Positions 37,686-47,594 are shown, counted from the first letter of the stretch. The stretch: DNA of 64,000 nt from an uncultured Alphaproteobacteria bacterium (GCA_951812775.1 OX638326.1:756335-820334), one strand, 5' to 3'. Notes: a model not told the origin generated them from the sequence alone. Numbers and translations: made by a program.

Positions 37686-39845
37686 ATGACACAGGAAACC
37701 AAGACTGTCGCAAGCACCTGCTGGGAATGCAGCACCCATTGTGGTGGACATTTTACCACTCAAGATGGCCGAGTTACCAAAATCACACCGAACGCGGATC
37801 ATCCCGCCTCATTGGGCGCTTTTTGCGTCAAAGGCTTCAAAGGCCTCCCTGAGCTGACCTATCACCCTGATCGCGTTCTGCATCCGATGCGACGCACGGG
37901 CGAGCGTGGCGAGGGTCAATGGCAGCAAATCTCCTGGGACGAAGCCCTTGATGAGATGTGCGACCGATTTCTCAAAACCCAGAAAGAACACGGCCCCTTA
38001 TCCCTCTGTGGCGCTGTCAGTAACGCGCATTTCAGTCGTGGCGTATCACTTGCCCTTCTCATGCGAGCCTTTGGCACACCCAATTGGATGATGAACCAGG
38101 ATTTATGTGGTGGCTGCCGGGCGCTATCTGACAAATTAACCGGCCTGACAATGGGTAATGGCGAGGATATCGACAACACAAGCTGCGCCCTGATCGTCGG
38201 TCGCAACCCTTCTGCTGCGGATCCGACGCAGTGGCTGGCGATCAAACGGGCGCAAAAGAAAGGCGCGAAGATCATCACTATTGATCCTGCGCGAACCCAG
38301 GCGGCTGCGATTTCTGACCTGTGGCTGCAACCAAAGCTGGGAACCGATGCGGCCATTGCCCTTGCCATGATCAACTGGATAATCGTCAATGATCGTTATG
38401 ATCACGAGATGGTTGAAAACTGGTGTCATGGCTTCGACGCGCTTGCCGAACGGGCAGCCAAATATTCCCCCGAACACGCATCGAAAATCAGTGGTGTCCC
38501 CGCAAATGATATCATCAAGGCTGCGGAATGGTATTCAGAGGGTCCGTCCTGTTTTGTCAGCGGCCACGGCATCGATGCATTCAGCGCTGGCGTTCAGACC
38601 TATCGCGCTTTCCATGCGCTTGTAGCCATTAGTGGAAACCTTGACCGGGTTGGTGGAAACCGCCGAGTCAAGAAGCCCGCAGGCTTCACCAACTATATCG
38701 AGGTGATCCACAAGCCAGAATTTCGTCTGCCGCTGGAGGTTGAAGAACAAACCATCGGCGCTGATCGCTTTCCACTATGGGCGGGGCCAAAGGGTTGGCA
38801 GACTGCCTGCCACAATCCATCGGTTATCAACGCCGTTCTGACCGGAGAGCCCTACCCGGTACGCGCAATGTACGTGACGGGGGTTAACATCGTTATCACC
38901 TATCCCAATACACAAAAGACAATCGAAGCCCTTAAATCGCTCGATTACCTATGTGTCGCGACGCATATGATGACTCCGACGGTAGAGTTTGCCGATCTCG
39001 TCTTGCCAAAGACGACCGGTCTCGAAGACGAAGAAATTTCTCTTGAAGCCAACGGACCCTGCCTCAGTGTCGTTCAACCATCTCATCCACCGATCGGAGA
39101 AGCCCGTAGCGATTTCTGGATCGCTGGTGAGCTGGTCAAACGACTGGAGGAACGTGGACATACCGAAGCCCGACGGTTCTTCCCCTGGCACACAAAACGT
39201 GAGTTTAACGAATATCTCCTGGGTGACGGTAGCATTGACATGGAAACGCTACTTGAAGCGAGCTATGCCGAATATGAGTACGATCTCGGCAATTTCGCTC
39301 GAGACGGCTTCAAAACGCCGACGGGCAAGATTGAGCTTTATTCCGAGACACTATCAGATATGGGGCTTGATCCTCTCCCCGACTATGTACCGACAAAAGA
39401 TGCTGCCGATCGCGCGGAAACGGAAGAGGATTTTCCACTCCTTCTCCTCACTGGAGCGCGCGAAAAATCCTATCATCATTCTCGCTTTCGCGATCAAAGC
39501 TGGGCCCGCAAAGTTGCTCCAGATCCCTGGCTGCAACTTCACCCCGAAACCGCTGCCGCTTACGGTGTCGAAACCGATGACTGGGTCACTGTAGAAACAG
39601 CGGGTCATGAAGGCAGTTGCAGACTAAAAGTCCGCGTTACAGATGAAACAATGGAGAACGTCGCCCGCACCGGCATGGGATGGTGGTACCCTGAAACAGT
39701 CGGCCCCGAACACGGTGCGCTTGACGTGAATGTCAATGCCGCCCTGAGTTATGATGGTCCGAAAGACCCGGTCACTGGTTCCTCAGACATTCGCGGCATT
39801 CCCTGCCGCTTAATTCGAACAAATCAGGCCGCAGCGGCGGAATAA
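37686..39845 (+). CDS. Molybdopterin (MopB/DMSO-reductase family) oxidoreductase with [4Fe-4S] cluster
   Basis: The 719-residue enzyme is a complete DMSO-reductase family catalytic subunit. C12, C15, C19 and C47 (CWECSTHC...FCVKG) bind a [4Fe-4S] cluster. The likely molybdenum ligand is in QDLCGGCRALSDKLTG (C141 or C144). The C-terminal MGD-binding domain contains LLLTGAREKSYHHSRFRDQ. No Tat signal is present, so it is cytoplasmic. Homologues include formate-dehydrogenase-like and uncharacterised enzymes acting on aromatic or hydroxylated compounds; no partner subunit gene is adjacent. It follows the broken SLC13 carrier by about 50 bases. Confidence 0.92.
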   Translation: MTQETKTVASTCWECSTHCGGHFTTQDGRVTKITPNADHPASLGAFCVKGFKGLPELTYHPDRVLHPMRRTGERGEGQWQQISWDEALDEMCDRFLKTQKEHGPLSLCGAVSNAHFSRGVSLALLMRAFGTPNWMMNQDLCGGCRALSDKLTGLTMGNGEDIDNTSCALIVGRNPSAADPTQWLAIKRAQKKGAKIITIDPARTQAAAISDLWLQPKLGTDAAIALAMINWIIVNDRYDHEMVENWCHGFDALAERAAKYSPEHASKISGVPANDIIKAAEWYSEGPSCFVSGHGIDAFSAGVQTYRAFHALVAISGNLDRVGGNRRVKKPAGFTNYIEVIHKPEFRLPLEVEEQTIGADRFPLWAGPKGWQTACHNPSVINAVLTGEPYPVRAMYVTGVNIVITYPNTQKTIEALKSLDYLCVATHMMTPTVEFADLVLPKTTGLEDEEISLEANGPCLSVVQPSHPPIGEARSDFWIAGELVKRLEERGHTEARRFFPWHTKREFNEYLLGDGSIDMETLLEASYAEYEYDLGNFARDGFKTPTGKIELYSETLSDMGLDPLPDYVPTKDAADRAETEEDFPLLLLTGAREKSYHHSRFRDQSWARKVAPDPWLQLHPETAAAYGVETDDWVTVETAGHEGSCRLKVRVTDETMENVARTGMGWWYPETVGPEHGALDVNVNAALSYDGPKDPVTGSSDIRGIPCRLIRTNQAAAAE

Positions 39846-40038
39846 CCCCTCTTCACACGTGTTTGATTAGGTAGAGATGGATTTCCGTACGCCGAATGCA
39901 GATTTCGCGGTACAGTTTCTTCCACGGGAGACGGGCTACAAACTGTCTCCAGCACAATTGGGACAGGGTTGTCACAAAACAGAAATTGTTTTGTGCCATA
40001 TCCGTTGGGAAGCAACATAATTGGGAGGACCTCCTACA

Positions 40039-40921
40039 ATGGACGGACTACAACAAGACATCATTACTGACGTTGATAGCGACCAAATCGATCCGCAGGT
40101 ATACGACCTGTATGACCAGTACTGCCATAGCGACATGGACCGGCGTGAATTTCTGCAACGAGCAGCTGCCCTTACCGTTGTCGGAACAATATCCGGTCTC
40201 GCCATGGCTCAAGCATTACTGCCCCGCTATGCCGAAGCCCAAACGGTTTCATTCACGGACAAACGGATTAAGGCGAAATATGTGACCTATGATTCACCCG
40301 GGGATAATTCCGGGAAAATGCGGGGCGATCTCGTCCATCCAAGCGGACCGGGCCCGTTTCCTGCGGTTTTAGTAGTTCATGAAAACCTGGACTGAATCCG
40401 CATATTGAAGACGTCGCACGCCGCGCCGCTCTGGACGGTTCATCGCATTGGCCCCGGACGCGCTTTATCCGTTAGGCGGATATCCAGGCAATGACGATGA
40501 CGGCAAGGTCATGCAAAAGAAGCTTGATCGTAAAAAAATTGGCGTGGATATGCTCAACGGCGCGAAATGGCTCAAGGGTCATGCGATGTCGAATGGCAAG
40601 CTTGCCGCTACAGGCTTCTGTTTTGGCGGCGGTGTCGTCAACATGCTTGCCGTAAAACTTGGTTCAGACCTAAGCGCTGGAGCGCCGTACTACGGTAAAG
40701 TCGCAACGCAGGTTCACTTTGCCGAAAACGACAAACGCATTAATAAAGGCCGGGATGGATACGCGGCTGCGCTGAAAGCCAACAACGTGACACACGAGAT
40801 ACACACCTATCCCGGTACGCGTCACGGCTTCCACAACAACTCAACCAAACGCTATAACGAAGAACAGGCCAAGATCGCCTGGAGCCGGACAATGGCGTGG
40901 TTCAAGAAGCATACCTCTTAG
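40039..40921 (+). pseudogene. Tat-exported dienelactone hydrolase family protein, two frameshifts
   Basis: Joining frames gives an alpha/beta hydrolase of about 294 residues. The N-terminus has a twin-arginine signal (DRREFLQRAAALTVVG, about residues 34-49). The body shows PAVLVVHEN, the nucleophile ATGFCFGGG, a candidate acidic residue in FAENDKRIN and the catalytic histidine in GTRHGFHNN. One base is missing near 40390 (expected LNPHIEDVARRAALDG follows in another frame) and one T near 40440. The loop before FAEND is shorter than in relatives. The ATG at 40039 has GGAGG eleven bases upstream. A terminator follows. Such proteins hydrolyse dienelactones or related esters. Confidence 0.85.
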
Positions 40922-40943
40922 TAATCCACGACATAGGGTAATA

Positions 40944-40976
40944 AAAGCGGCTCCTGACCGGGGTCGCTTTTTTTTT
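40944..40976 (+). terminator. Rho-independent terminator
   Basis: An 11-bp stem (AAAGCGGCTCC paired with GGGGTCGCTTT, two G-T pairs) is followed by a run of T to 40976. It lies 22 bases after the hydrolase gene. Confidence 0.88.
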
Positions 40977-41044
40977 GCCATGACTACAGCAAAGATGGTT
41001 TAACTCAACAGTTCACTCTTCCTTTCGTTTCTGAGCGGTTCTCC

Positions 41045-42173
41045 ATGACGCCCCGAAGTTTAACGCCGGGTTTTTCACTTTCTCTTGATCTGATCCGGTT
41101 TTGGGCAGCACTGGTGGTGTTTTTCAGCCACTTCGCTGTCCAACAAATAAGCGGTGGGCTTTTCTGGCAATTCAACATCATTCCGTTCGGCCATCACGCC
41201 GTCGTTTTCTTTTTTGTGCTGTCGGGCCTTTATAATGGCTTATGTCGTACAGAGCCGAGAGAATTCCACGCTCAAATATTTTTCGGCGCGGATCGTTCGA
41301 ATGAGTACCGTTGTCGTTCCTATGCTGCTGTTGGTCCCTATAATTGATTTGATTGGCTCGAGTTTCTCGGCGGATAACTATCAGCATGTTTCCTTGAGCC
41401 CGATCGATTCAGCCAAACAGATTGTTCTCGGCACAACATTTCTTCATGAAAGCTGGTGGCAAAGCACACGCTATTTTTCAAATACACCCTATTGGAGCAT
41501 TGCCTACGAAGTCTGGTATTATATTGCGTTCGGCACCATTGTTTTTCTTAAAGGCATTCGCCGATGGCTGGCATTTATTTCGACTGTCCTGGTCGCTGGC
41601 CCCAAACTATTTCTCCTGTTTCCAGTGTGGCTGATGGGCGTGGCAGTATGGCACATCACTCGGCACCAGATTCCAAAACATATAGCCATGCCGATGTTTA
41701 TTGTCAGCATGACGACCTACATACTCTGGTTCAGTTTTGGCTTTAACAAAGAGTTCGATGCCGCCAGATTGGAACTCGCCGCTCTTGTCGGACTTTCTGA
41801 GCAGCAGCTTGGGTTCTCCCGCTACTGGCTTTCGGATTATTTCCTGGGCTTTCTATTTTCGCTCACCATGATCTCGCTGGCAGGCTCGAAACAGGAAGGC
41901 CTTATTGGCTTGCTGTCACCGGTTGAGAGTAAAATTCGCTGGCTGGCAAACGGGACATTCACCCTCTATCTCATGCATTTACCGGTTATGCTTTTGTTGA
42001 CCTCTATTTTACCGTGGAAGGTCGATAATCCTTTGCGCGGAATCGCAATTTTAGTCCTGTGTCTAGTAACCTGCTATGCCATGGCAACCTATACCGAGCG
42101 GCGCAAATATTTCTGGACCAGAACCGTTCAGCGCGGGGCATCCATGCGCGGCCTGTCTGAAAAGCACGTCTAA
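41045..42173 (+). pseudogene. Acyltransferase 3 (OafA-like) membrane protein, frameshifted
   Basis: The joined product is about 375 residues with some ten membrane helices. It starts like acyltransferase-3 proteins: LSLDLIRFWAALVVFFSHF (catalytic-site histidine in FSH) and VFFFVLSGF. Conserved arginine segments follow (YFSARIVRMSTVV) and YWSIAYEVWYYI. A surplus C at 41227-41228 shifts the frame within VLSGF; without it the frame is continuous to the stop at 42173. Such proteins O-acetylate or acylate surface sugars. Its stop overlaps the stop of the convergent YCII gene. Confidence 0.85.
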
Positions 42174-42778
42174 ACCACCTGACCGGCGCGCCCGCCAAAT
42201 TTATAGCGTTCAATCAACACATGGTCGTAGAGCCCATCCTTGTAGAACGGCTCCTCTGCCATAAAGGCATCGACCGCCGCACGGTCCGGTAACGCAATCA
42301 GGTTGGCGCTCCCGATCCATTTTTCCCCGGTATCATCCAAGACCGCCCCCCGTGTTATAAAATTCGGGCCGTCATAGGGCGCGAAATAAGCGCGGTGCGC
42401 GTCCAGAAGTTCATTTCGTCTGTCATTGGCATCTGGGCGACCAAATCCCCGGATATACCAATAGGACTGATCATCTTCGCGCGGGAAATCACGCTGGTTG
42501 CGCCCCAACGCCTTGTGCCACAGACAAATTCGGACCTCTTTATAAACGCCGTTGCTGTTCAGAGGTTCCTCGTCGATAAAACGGCGCACCTCATCCCAGC
42601 CATCAAACTCGACAAAGATCACGCTGGAAAGATACGTCTCCAGATCATCGGTCCGCGTCGCCCCGCGTGCCACAAAATGATCTTTATGCGCATCAAAATA
42701 TTCCCAGTGTGCGTCGCGGTGTTGCGCACGCCGTTCGGGATGCGCTGGATCATCGATCAACTGAACATGAAAATGCAT
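42170..42778 (-). CDS. Protein with two tandem YCII-related domains
   Basis: The 202-residue protein contains two ferredoxin-like YciI domains. Each has an initial R-x2-h-r-x-yf pattern (RDAHWEYFDAHKDHFVARGA and LLDAHRAYFAPYDGPNFITRGA) and a closing pattern IDEEPLNSNGVYKEVRI or MAEEPFYKDGLYDHVLI. Single YciI domains usually dimerise into a barrel; the fusion would form it within one chain. Related proteins include small hydrolase- or isomerase-like catabolic enzymes. It lies at the edge of the aromatic catabolic region; function is unknown. Confidence 0.8.
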   Translation of the reverse strand: MHFHVQLIDDPAHPERRAQHRDAHWEYFDAHKDHFVARGATRTDDLETYLSSVIFVEFDGWDEVRRFIDEEPLNSNGVYKEVRICLWHKALGRNQRDFPREDDQSYWYIRGFGRPDANDRRNELLDAHRAYFAPYDGPNFITRGAVLDDTGEKWIGSANLIALPDRAAVDAFMAEEPFYKDGLYDHVLIERYKFGGRAGQVV

Positions 42779-42899
42779 ATCGGGCCTAACCTCTCCGCTG
42801 AAACAGTTTAACTCTCCAGTACCGACAGTACCCTTTTTTGAACCGCTTCAATATTCTACCTTGTGGCTAAGTTTAACGTCCAAGGATCGGAGAGAAACA

Positions 42900-43553
42900 T
42901 TGGATTTTAGTTTTCCAATCACCCCCGACATATCCATTGCATTCGCTACCCCTGTTCTGGTGCGCAGCATCCCGAATTTTGAGGCCGTCAATACCAGCTT
43001 GATCGAACAGGTCCTAGCTGCTCGCGAGAAAGACGGCGGCGTCAGCGTCTCTAATCGCGGTGGCTGGCAATCCTCGCCGACGCTGTGGAACTGGGAAACG
43101 CCCGAAATCGAGACTTTTAAGGGCTGGGTTCACAACTGCATGCTGCGGATGGCCGCGTTATCGACCCAGGAAACCGATCTCGGGAATGTTGATATCGAGT
43201 ACATTGCCGGCGCCTGGGCAAACGTCAATCATCATGGCCATTACAATGACGGGCACGTTCATCCTGATTGTGACTGGTCCTGCGTTTACTATGCGCAAAG
43301 CGGCGAGCCTGAACCGGGTTGGGACCGCAACGGCAAATTCGATCTCCGTGACCCGCGTATCATGGCTCAGGCATCAAAGCTGGCCGGCTATGGTTTTTCC
43401 CGCAGCCTGCTGATCGACCCTGAGCCGGGCAAGATGATCCTGTTCCCGTCCTGGATGGAACATTCGGTTCATCCGTTTTATGGCACTGGAGAACGGATTT
43501 CGATCGCGGCGAACATCAAGGTTACCGGCGGCCGTCACGCCGGGCTGGGCTGA
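42900..43553 (+). CDS. Putative 2-oxoglutarate/Fe(II)-dependent oxygenase (TIGR02466-like)
   Basis: The 217-residue protein resembles the conserved TIGR02466 family: an N-terminal FATPVLVRSIPN, a tryptophan-rich segment (GGWQSSPTLWNWETPE), then a jelly-roll core with possible iron ligands in NHHGHYNDGHVHPDCDWS, VYYAQSG, and a later MEHSVHPFYGTGERISIA carrying the distal histidine and the 2-oxoglutarate arginine. The start is taken as TTG at 42900 because GGAGAG stands seven bases before it; a TTG at 42861 lacks this. The substrate is unknown; the next gene is a methyltransferase-like protein. Confidence 0.75.
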   Translation: MDFSFPITPDISIAFATPVLVRSIPNFEAVNTSLIEQVLAAREKDGGVSVSNRGGWQSSPTLWNWETPEIETFKGWVHNCMLRMAALSTQETDLGNVDIEYIAGAWANVNHHGHYNDGHVHPDCDWSCVYYAQSGEPEPGWDRNGKFDLRDPRIMAQASKLAGYGFSRSLLIDPEPGKMILFPSWMEHSVHPFYGTGERISIAANIKVTGGRHAGLG

Positions 43554-43636
43554 GATTGCCGTCCCGTTCAAAACTCACTAACGTTTCGGCAAGACGCCAG
43601 CGAGCAAAATTAATTAATTAAGAGAATAGTTGTCCA

Positions 43637-44338
43637 ATGCCCTTTACCAAGGAATTCCTCGAAAAAGTTGCGCCGCTCTATAGCGCGCAGATGGGTACCG
43701 AGAACATGGCGCCCCTTCTCCATTCGCTGATCAATTTCCACCGCCCTCAACGGCTCCTTGAGGTGGGCGCAGGCTACACCACACCTTTTATCGCGCAGGC
43801 TCTGCATGATGTTGTTGAAAGTCGCGCTCAGGAGGCCGCGACAACGGACAATCCGAACCTCGTCCCGGAATATTTCGCTCAATTCTATGCGCCGAAGCTT
43901 CTCTGCATCGACAATCACACATTGCCGGGATCAACGTCAGCGAAAGTAAAGGACCTCATGGGCGAGATGGGGCTGGATAAATATGTCGAGTTTATCGATG
44001 CCGATTTTACCGAGTACACCGACAAGATCGATCCGTCCTATCTGCCGCTGGATTTCGTGTGGTTCGATTGCGGGGCGCTGAAGGAATACTTCCTGTTCTT
44101 CAATAATTTCTGGCGCCATGTAAATCCGAATGGTGGTCTGCTGCTGATGCACTCCACCCTGACCAATCTCGAAATCTCGACCTTTATAAAAAGCATCAAG
44201 CTTCTTCAGGCGACATCGGACTTCAATAATATCGAAATCATGAGCCTGTTGGAGCCGCACAAGAAATCACAGAACAGCGTGACCATGTGCCGACGCACGA
44301 CAGAAGTCGAAGAAATCCTCTATACGATCCAGCCCTAA
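43637..44338 (+). CDS. Class I SAM methyltransferase-like protein
   Basis: The 233-residue protein has a Rossmann methyltransferase core: motif I LLEVGAGYTTPF (40-51), an acidic residue after the second strand (KLLCIDNHTL), motif near YVEFIDADF and LDFVWFDCG, then GGLLLMHSTL. This resembles class I methyltransferases acting on small molecules, such as catechol-type O-methyltransferases, but the family is not certain. It starts 83 bases after the 2OG-oxygenase-like gene on the same strand and may form a two-gene unit with it. Confidence 0.75.
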   Translation: MPFTKEFLEKVAPLYSAQMGTENMAPLLHSLINFHRPQRLLEVGAGYTTPFIAQALHDVVESRAQEAATTDNPNLVPEYFAQFYAPKLLCIDNHTLPGSTSAKVKDLMGEMGLDKYVEFIDADFTEYTDKIDPSYLPLDFVWFDCGALKEYFLFFNNFWRHVNPNGGLLLMHSTLTNLEISTFIKSIKLLQATSDFNNIEIMSLLEPHKKSQNSVTMCRRTTEVEEILYTIQP

Positions 44339-44353
44339 GGGCCGAGCGCACGA

Positions 44354-45544
44354 TTACAAAAGCGGATCGTCGTTCGGACCGCCCACCGCAAGCGACGCGG
44401 CGGTTGAGGCCACAACATCCCAGGTCAGGGCGATGTGATGTGCGATGGCATGGGTATCACGCCAGGCCCGGTTCACGGCGTTACCCGCCACGATGCCACG
44501 TCCGCCCATGATCGGATAAACCCGGTCGACCGCCTGCACGCAGAGCTTCGTCGCATAGCCATTATCCCGGCGATAGCGGGCGCGGTCTTCCATCGTCGGA
44601 ATCTCACCGGATTTCCCCTTGGCGATGATCTCTGAACGATTGCGATCCATCAGAGAATATGCTGCGGCGACTTCGGATTCGGCCTCGGCAATGCGGTATT
44701 GCACGGTGGAAAGTTCCTGCAGATTGGCGCCACCGACCGTCACCCGCTTTTTCATCTCATCAATCAGCATCTGCACGGTGCCATTGGCCGATCCAATCAC
44801 GCTGCCGACAAGGTTGAAAGAGAAGGTCGCGCGTTGCGGCAGACTATAGAGATATCCGGGATTGACTTCGCTGCCCGGTGTCGGGCCGCCCCGCAACTCC
44901 ATCAGATCTACGATCCGGTAATCCGGAACAAACACGTCTTTCAGGACGAGATCGTTACTTCCCGTCGCCGTCAGCCCAGTGGTCTGCCATGTATCAATAA
45001 TCTCGCATTCGTCGAGCGGCACCAGGGCAAACATCAGCTGAGGTTTTTCGCCTTCTTCTGTCGGCGGGATCATCGCCTGCAACACCACCCAGCTGCAATG
45101 ATTGACGCCGCTCGAGAATCCCCAGCGCCCATCCAGTTTTAACCCGCCTTCAACCCGTTCAACCGTGGGACCAAACCCCAGGAACGACGACGCAATCGAG
45201 GCTTCAGGATCCTTGGCCCAGACCTCTTCCTGCGCTTTGGCCGGGAACATGCCAAGCAACCAGCCATGACAGGCCGTAACGGCAGCCACCCAACCGCTCG
45301 AGGCACAACCTGGCGACAGCTTTATGGCAAGTTCGGTCTGCGTACCGAAATCAAGCTCCAGCCCACCAAACTTGGCTGGCTGCAGAACGCGATAAAACCC
45401 CGCATCGCGAAAATCCTGATCGGTTTCTTCCGGAATACGGCGCGCAAGCTCGGCATCCCGCGCCCGCTCCTGTAAAACCGGCACCATTTCCGTCGCCCGA
45501 CGAAGAATTTCATCACGCGAAATATTTGTCTCAAGGTTGCTCAT
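44354..45544 (-). CDS. Group D flavin-dependent monooxygenase (acyl-CoA dehydrogenase fold)
   Basis: The 396-residue protein has the acyl-CoA dehydrogenase fold of two-component flavin oxygenases such as HsaA: FYRVLQPAKFGGLELDFGT near the N-terminus, SPGCASSGWVAAVTACHGW, GRWGFSSGVNHCSWVV, then TGLTATGSNDLVLKDVFVP, and the C-terminal RAWRDTHAIAHHIALTWD. These enzymes hydroxylate phenols or other aromatics with reduced flavin from a separate reductase. No flavin reductase gene is seen nearby. The stop is 16 bases from the convergent methyltransferase gene. Confidence 0.87.
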   Translation of the reverse strand: MSNLETNISRDEILRRATEMVPVLQERARDAELARRIPEETDQDFRDAGFYRVLQPAKFGGLELDFGTQTELAIKLSPGCASSGWVAAVTACHGWLLGMFPAKAQEEVWAKDPEASIASSFLGFGPTVERVEGGLKLDGRWGFSSGVNHCSWVVLQAMIPPTEEGEKPQLMFALVPLDECEIIDTWQTTGLTATGSNDLVLKDVFVPDYRIVDLMELRGGPTPGSEVNPGYLYSLPQRATFSFNLVGSVIGSANGTVQMLIDEMKKRVTVGGANLQELSTVQYRIAEAESEVAAAYSLMDRNRSEIIAKGKSGEIPTMEDRARYRRDNGYATKLCVQAVDRVYPIMGGRGIVAGNAVNRAWRDTHAIAHHIALTWDVVASTAASLAVGGPNDDPLL

Positions 45545-45821
45545 TTAAGGGTCTCGAATGGCTGTTTGAACTGAAAGGAATGATGCAGGGCAGAAGCCAC
45601 GGGATCAAGATGAATAAGTTGGTCGGGCTTATGTTACCGACGATGGCCCGGTGAAGAGAGCGTAACTCCGAAAAACTAACCGCTAGAAGATTTTATCCAA
45701 TTTTCTGATTTGTTACCCCTAGTTTTAGCATAAATTCTTTTTGTGGAAGTGAGGTTAAAAAAACAAGGGTTGGTATCTCACCATTCCCTTTTAGTTGTAT
45801 TTTTTATAGTATTAACTACTA

Positions 45822-46691
45822 ATGATCGTTTTCAGCGATGAGCATGAGATGCACTTCTTTTATATAGATGAAACAGGCTGCAGTGGTACTGACCTCAATG
45901 CGAATCAGGAGCCAATTTTTGTCCTTGGTGGCATTTCCGTTAAAGATCAAGGGTGGGTGGCAACAACTTCAGCGATGCAAAAAATTATCCAAAGTTATTT
46001 TGCTCCCCATCAGGCACCAACCGGCTTCGAATTACACGCGCATGAGCTTCTTAACGGCCCATTTTACAAACACGATAGGTCACGACGAAACAAGCTGGCT
46101 TTTGAACTACTCGGTTTACTCGAAGAACGCTCTCATCACACACATTTCATCGCAATTGAAAAAAGCCTATTGGACGAACACGCAAAAGGAGATGAGCATA
46201 CTAAATTCAACACTCGCACTCCTTACCTTCTTGGCTTTGACTACCTCACAACGTCAATTAACAAGCACGTAAAAGATCGTCTTGGGCATACAGCACGCGG
46301 CATTATTATTATGAATGAAAAAGAAATGTTCGACGATGATATCGCGGAGATCACTAGATTTCGGCGTTTTCAAGTTTCGAAAACACACAGAATAAAATGG
46401 CTTGTCGAATTTAGTTACTCGATAGATTCCCAGAAGCACCCTATGATTCAACTTAGTGATTTGGTGATTTACTGCGCCAAAAAATTTCTCGAACTAGATC
46501 GCGGATATAGAGATTATTGGCCCCAATCAGCCAAGATATTTTATGCAAAGTGTTTCGAAATTCTCTATTCACGCGTACCCAAAAAATCATTGGTCAAGCA
46601 AGATGGGAAACACGCGGTCAGTGTGAATGAATTACTCGCTAAGACAGTAGCGAAACCGCGCCACAACTGGAAAGCACGTCACCTCGCGTAG
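45822..46691 (+). CDS. DUF3800 protein
   Basis: The 289-residue protein has the DUF3800 start FFYIDETGCSG (an acidic residue on the first strand) and the closing IQLSDLVIYCAKKFLEL. DUF3800 is thought to be an RNase-H-like domain and often appears in mobile or accessory DNA; a biochemical role is not established. The ATG at 45822 has no clear ribosome site; the ATG at 45849 (MHFFYIDETG) fits family starts better. The gene and its 277-base upstream region are clearly AT-richer than the flanks, suggesting acquisition. That upstream stretch holds no other gene. It interrupts an otherwise catabolic region. Confidence 0.82.
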   Translation: MIVFSDEHEMHFFYIDETGCSGTDLNANQEPIFVLGGISVKDQGWVATTSAMQKIIQSYFAPHQAPTGFELHAHELLNGPFYKHDRSRRNKLAFELLGLLEERSHHTHFIAIEKSLLDEHAKGDEHTKFNTRTPYLLGFDYLTTSINKHVKDRLGHTARGIIIMNEKEMFDDDIAEITRFRRFQVSKTHRIKWLVEFSYSIDSQKHPMIQLSDLVIYCAKKFLELDRGYRDYWPQSAKIFYAKCFEILYSRVPKKSLVKQDGKHAVSVNELLAKTVAKPRHNWKARHLA

Positions 46692-46779
46692 GACGGCGGA
46701 AGCAATTAAATCCACCTGTTTCCTTCCCCCCGTCCCTGTTCTATAAAAAGCCACCAAACCGAGCAGCTAGAAGGCATCA

Positions 46780-47583
46780 ATGATGGCTAGAAAACCAGCC
46801 AAACCAGACCCGATTAAAACCGCGGCAACGCGTATTCGCCGCGCCATGACCAGCGGCAAACCTTGTAAGCCGATCCGCGATCTTATCAAGAAAGGCGACC
46901 TCGACGCCGCCTATGCGATCCAGCAGGCCAATACCGATATCTGGATCAAGGAAGGACGCCGCCCGGTCGGGCGCAAAATCGGCCTGACCGCCAAGACGGT
47001 GCAGGCACAGCTCGGCGTGGATCAGCCGGATTTTGGCATTCTGTATGCCGATATGGAAGTCGTCGATAGCGACGAGATCGCTGTTGACCGGCTGATGCAG
47101 CCCAAGGTCGAGGGCGAGATCGCGCTGGTCCTCGATGACGATCTGGTCGATGAGCAACTTACGCTGGTTGATCTGATTGACTCGGTGGCCTACGCGCTGC
47201 CCGCCATCGAGGTGGTCGGCAGCCGTATCGCGAACTGGGATATCACCATTCTCGACACCATCGCCGATAACGCCTCTTCCGGGCTGTATGTGCTAGGCAC
47301 CAAACCGGTAGGACTGCATGAGATTGATCTCCGTATGTGCGGCATGGTCATGGAAAACAAGGGTGATCAGGTCTCCATCGGCGCTGGCGCCGCCTGTCTC
47401 GGCAATCCTTTAAACGCCGCCCTGTGGCTCGCTCGCAAGATGGTCGATGTCGGCATGCCTTTGATGGCCGGCGACACCATCATGACAGGTGCGTTGGGGC
47501 CCATGGCGCCGGTAACGCCAGGCGATGTTATTGAAGTTCGGATTTCGGGCCTCGGCTCAGTCCGCGCGGTATTCGGACAGTAA
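46780..47583 (+). CDS. 2-keto-4-pentenoate hydratase family enzyme
   Basis: The 267-residue enzyme belongs to the hydratase/decarboxylase family of the meta-cleavage pathway and would add water to 2-hydroxypenta-2,4-dienoate to give 4-hydroxy-2-oxovalerate. It has [17 protein letters not shown] and the metal-binding residues in [11 protein letters not shown], with [25 protein letters not shown] lies seven bases before the ATG. It starts a tight plus-strand cluster with the dehydrogenase, aldolase and a decarboxylase paralogue. Confidence 0.9.
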   Translation: MMARKPAKPDPIKTAATRIRRAMTSGKPCKPIRDLIKKGDLDAAYAIQQANTDIWIKEGRRPVGRKIGLTAKTVQAQLGVDQPDFGILYADMEVVDSDEIAVDRLMQPKVEGEIALVLDDDLVDEQLTLVDLIDSVAYALPAIEVVGSRIANWDITILDTIADNASSGLYVLGTKPVGLHEIDLRMCGMVMENKGDQVSIGAGAACLGNPLNAALWLARKMVDVGMPLMAGDTIMTGALGPMAPVTPGDVIEVRISGLGSVRAVFGQ

Positions 47584-47594
47584 AGAGCGCCCGC

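Noticed and set aside
40023..40034. Ribosome-site-sequestering hairpin before the dienelactone hydrolase
   Set aside because: GGAG and CTCC can pair over three bases, but four pairs with a 3-base loop are too weak to call a regulatory switch.
42861..42899. Longer N-terminus for the 2OG-oxygenase-like protein
   Set aside because: The upstream TTG lacks a ribosome site, whereas the TTG at 42900 has GGAGAG at good spacing.
45822..46691. Prophage or transposon carrying the DUF3800 gene
   Set aside because: No integrase, transposase, phage structural gene, target duplication or terminal repeats are visible nearby.
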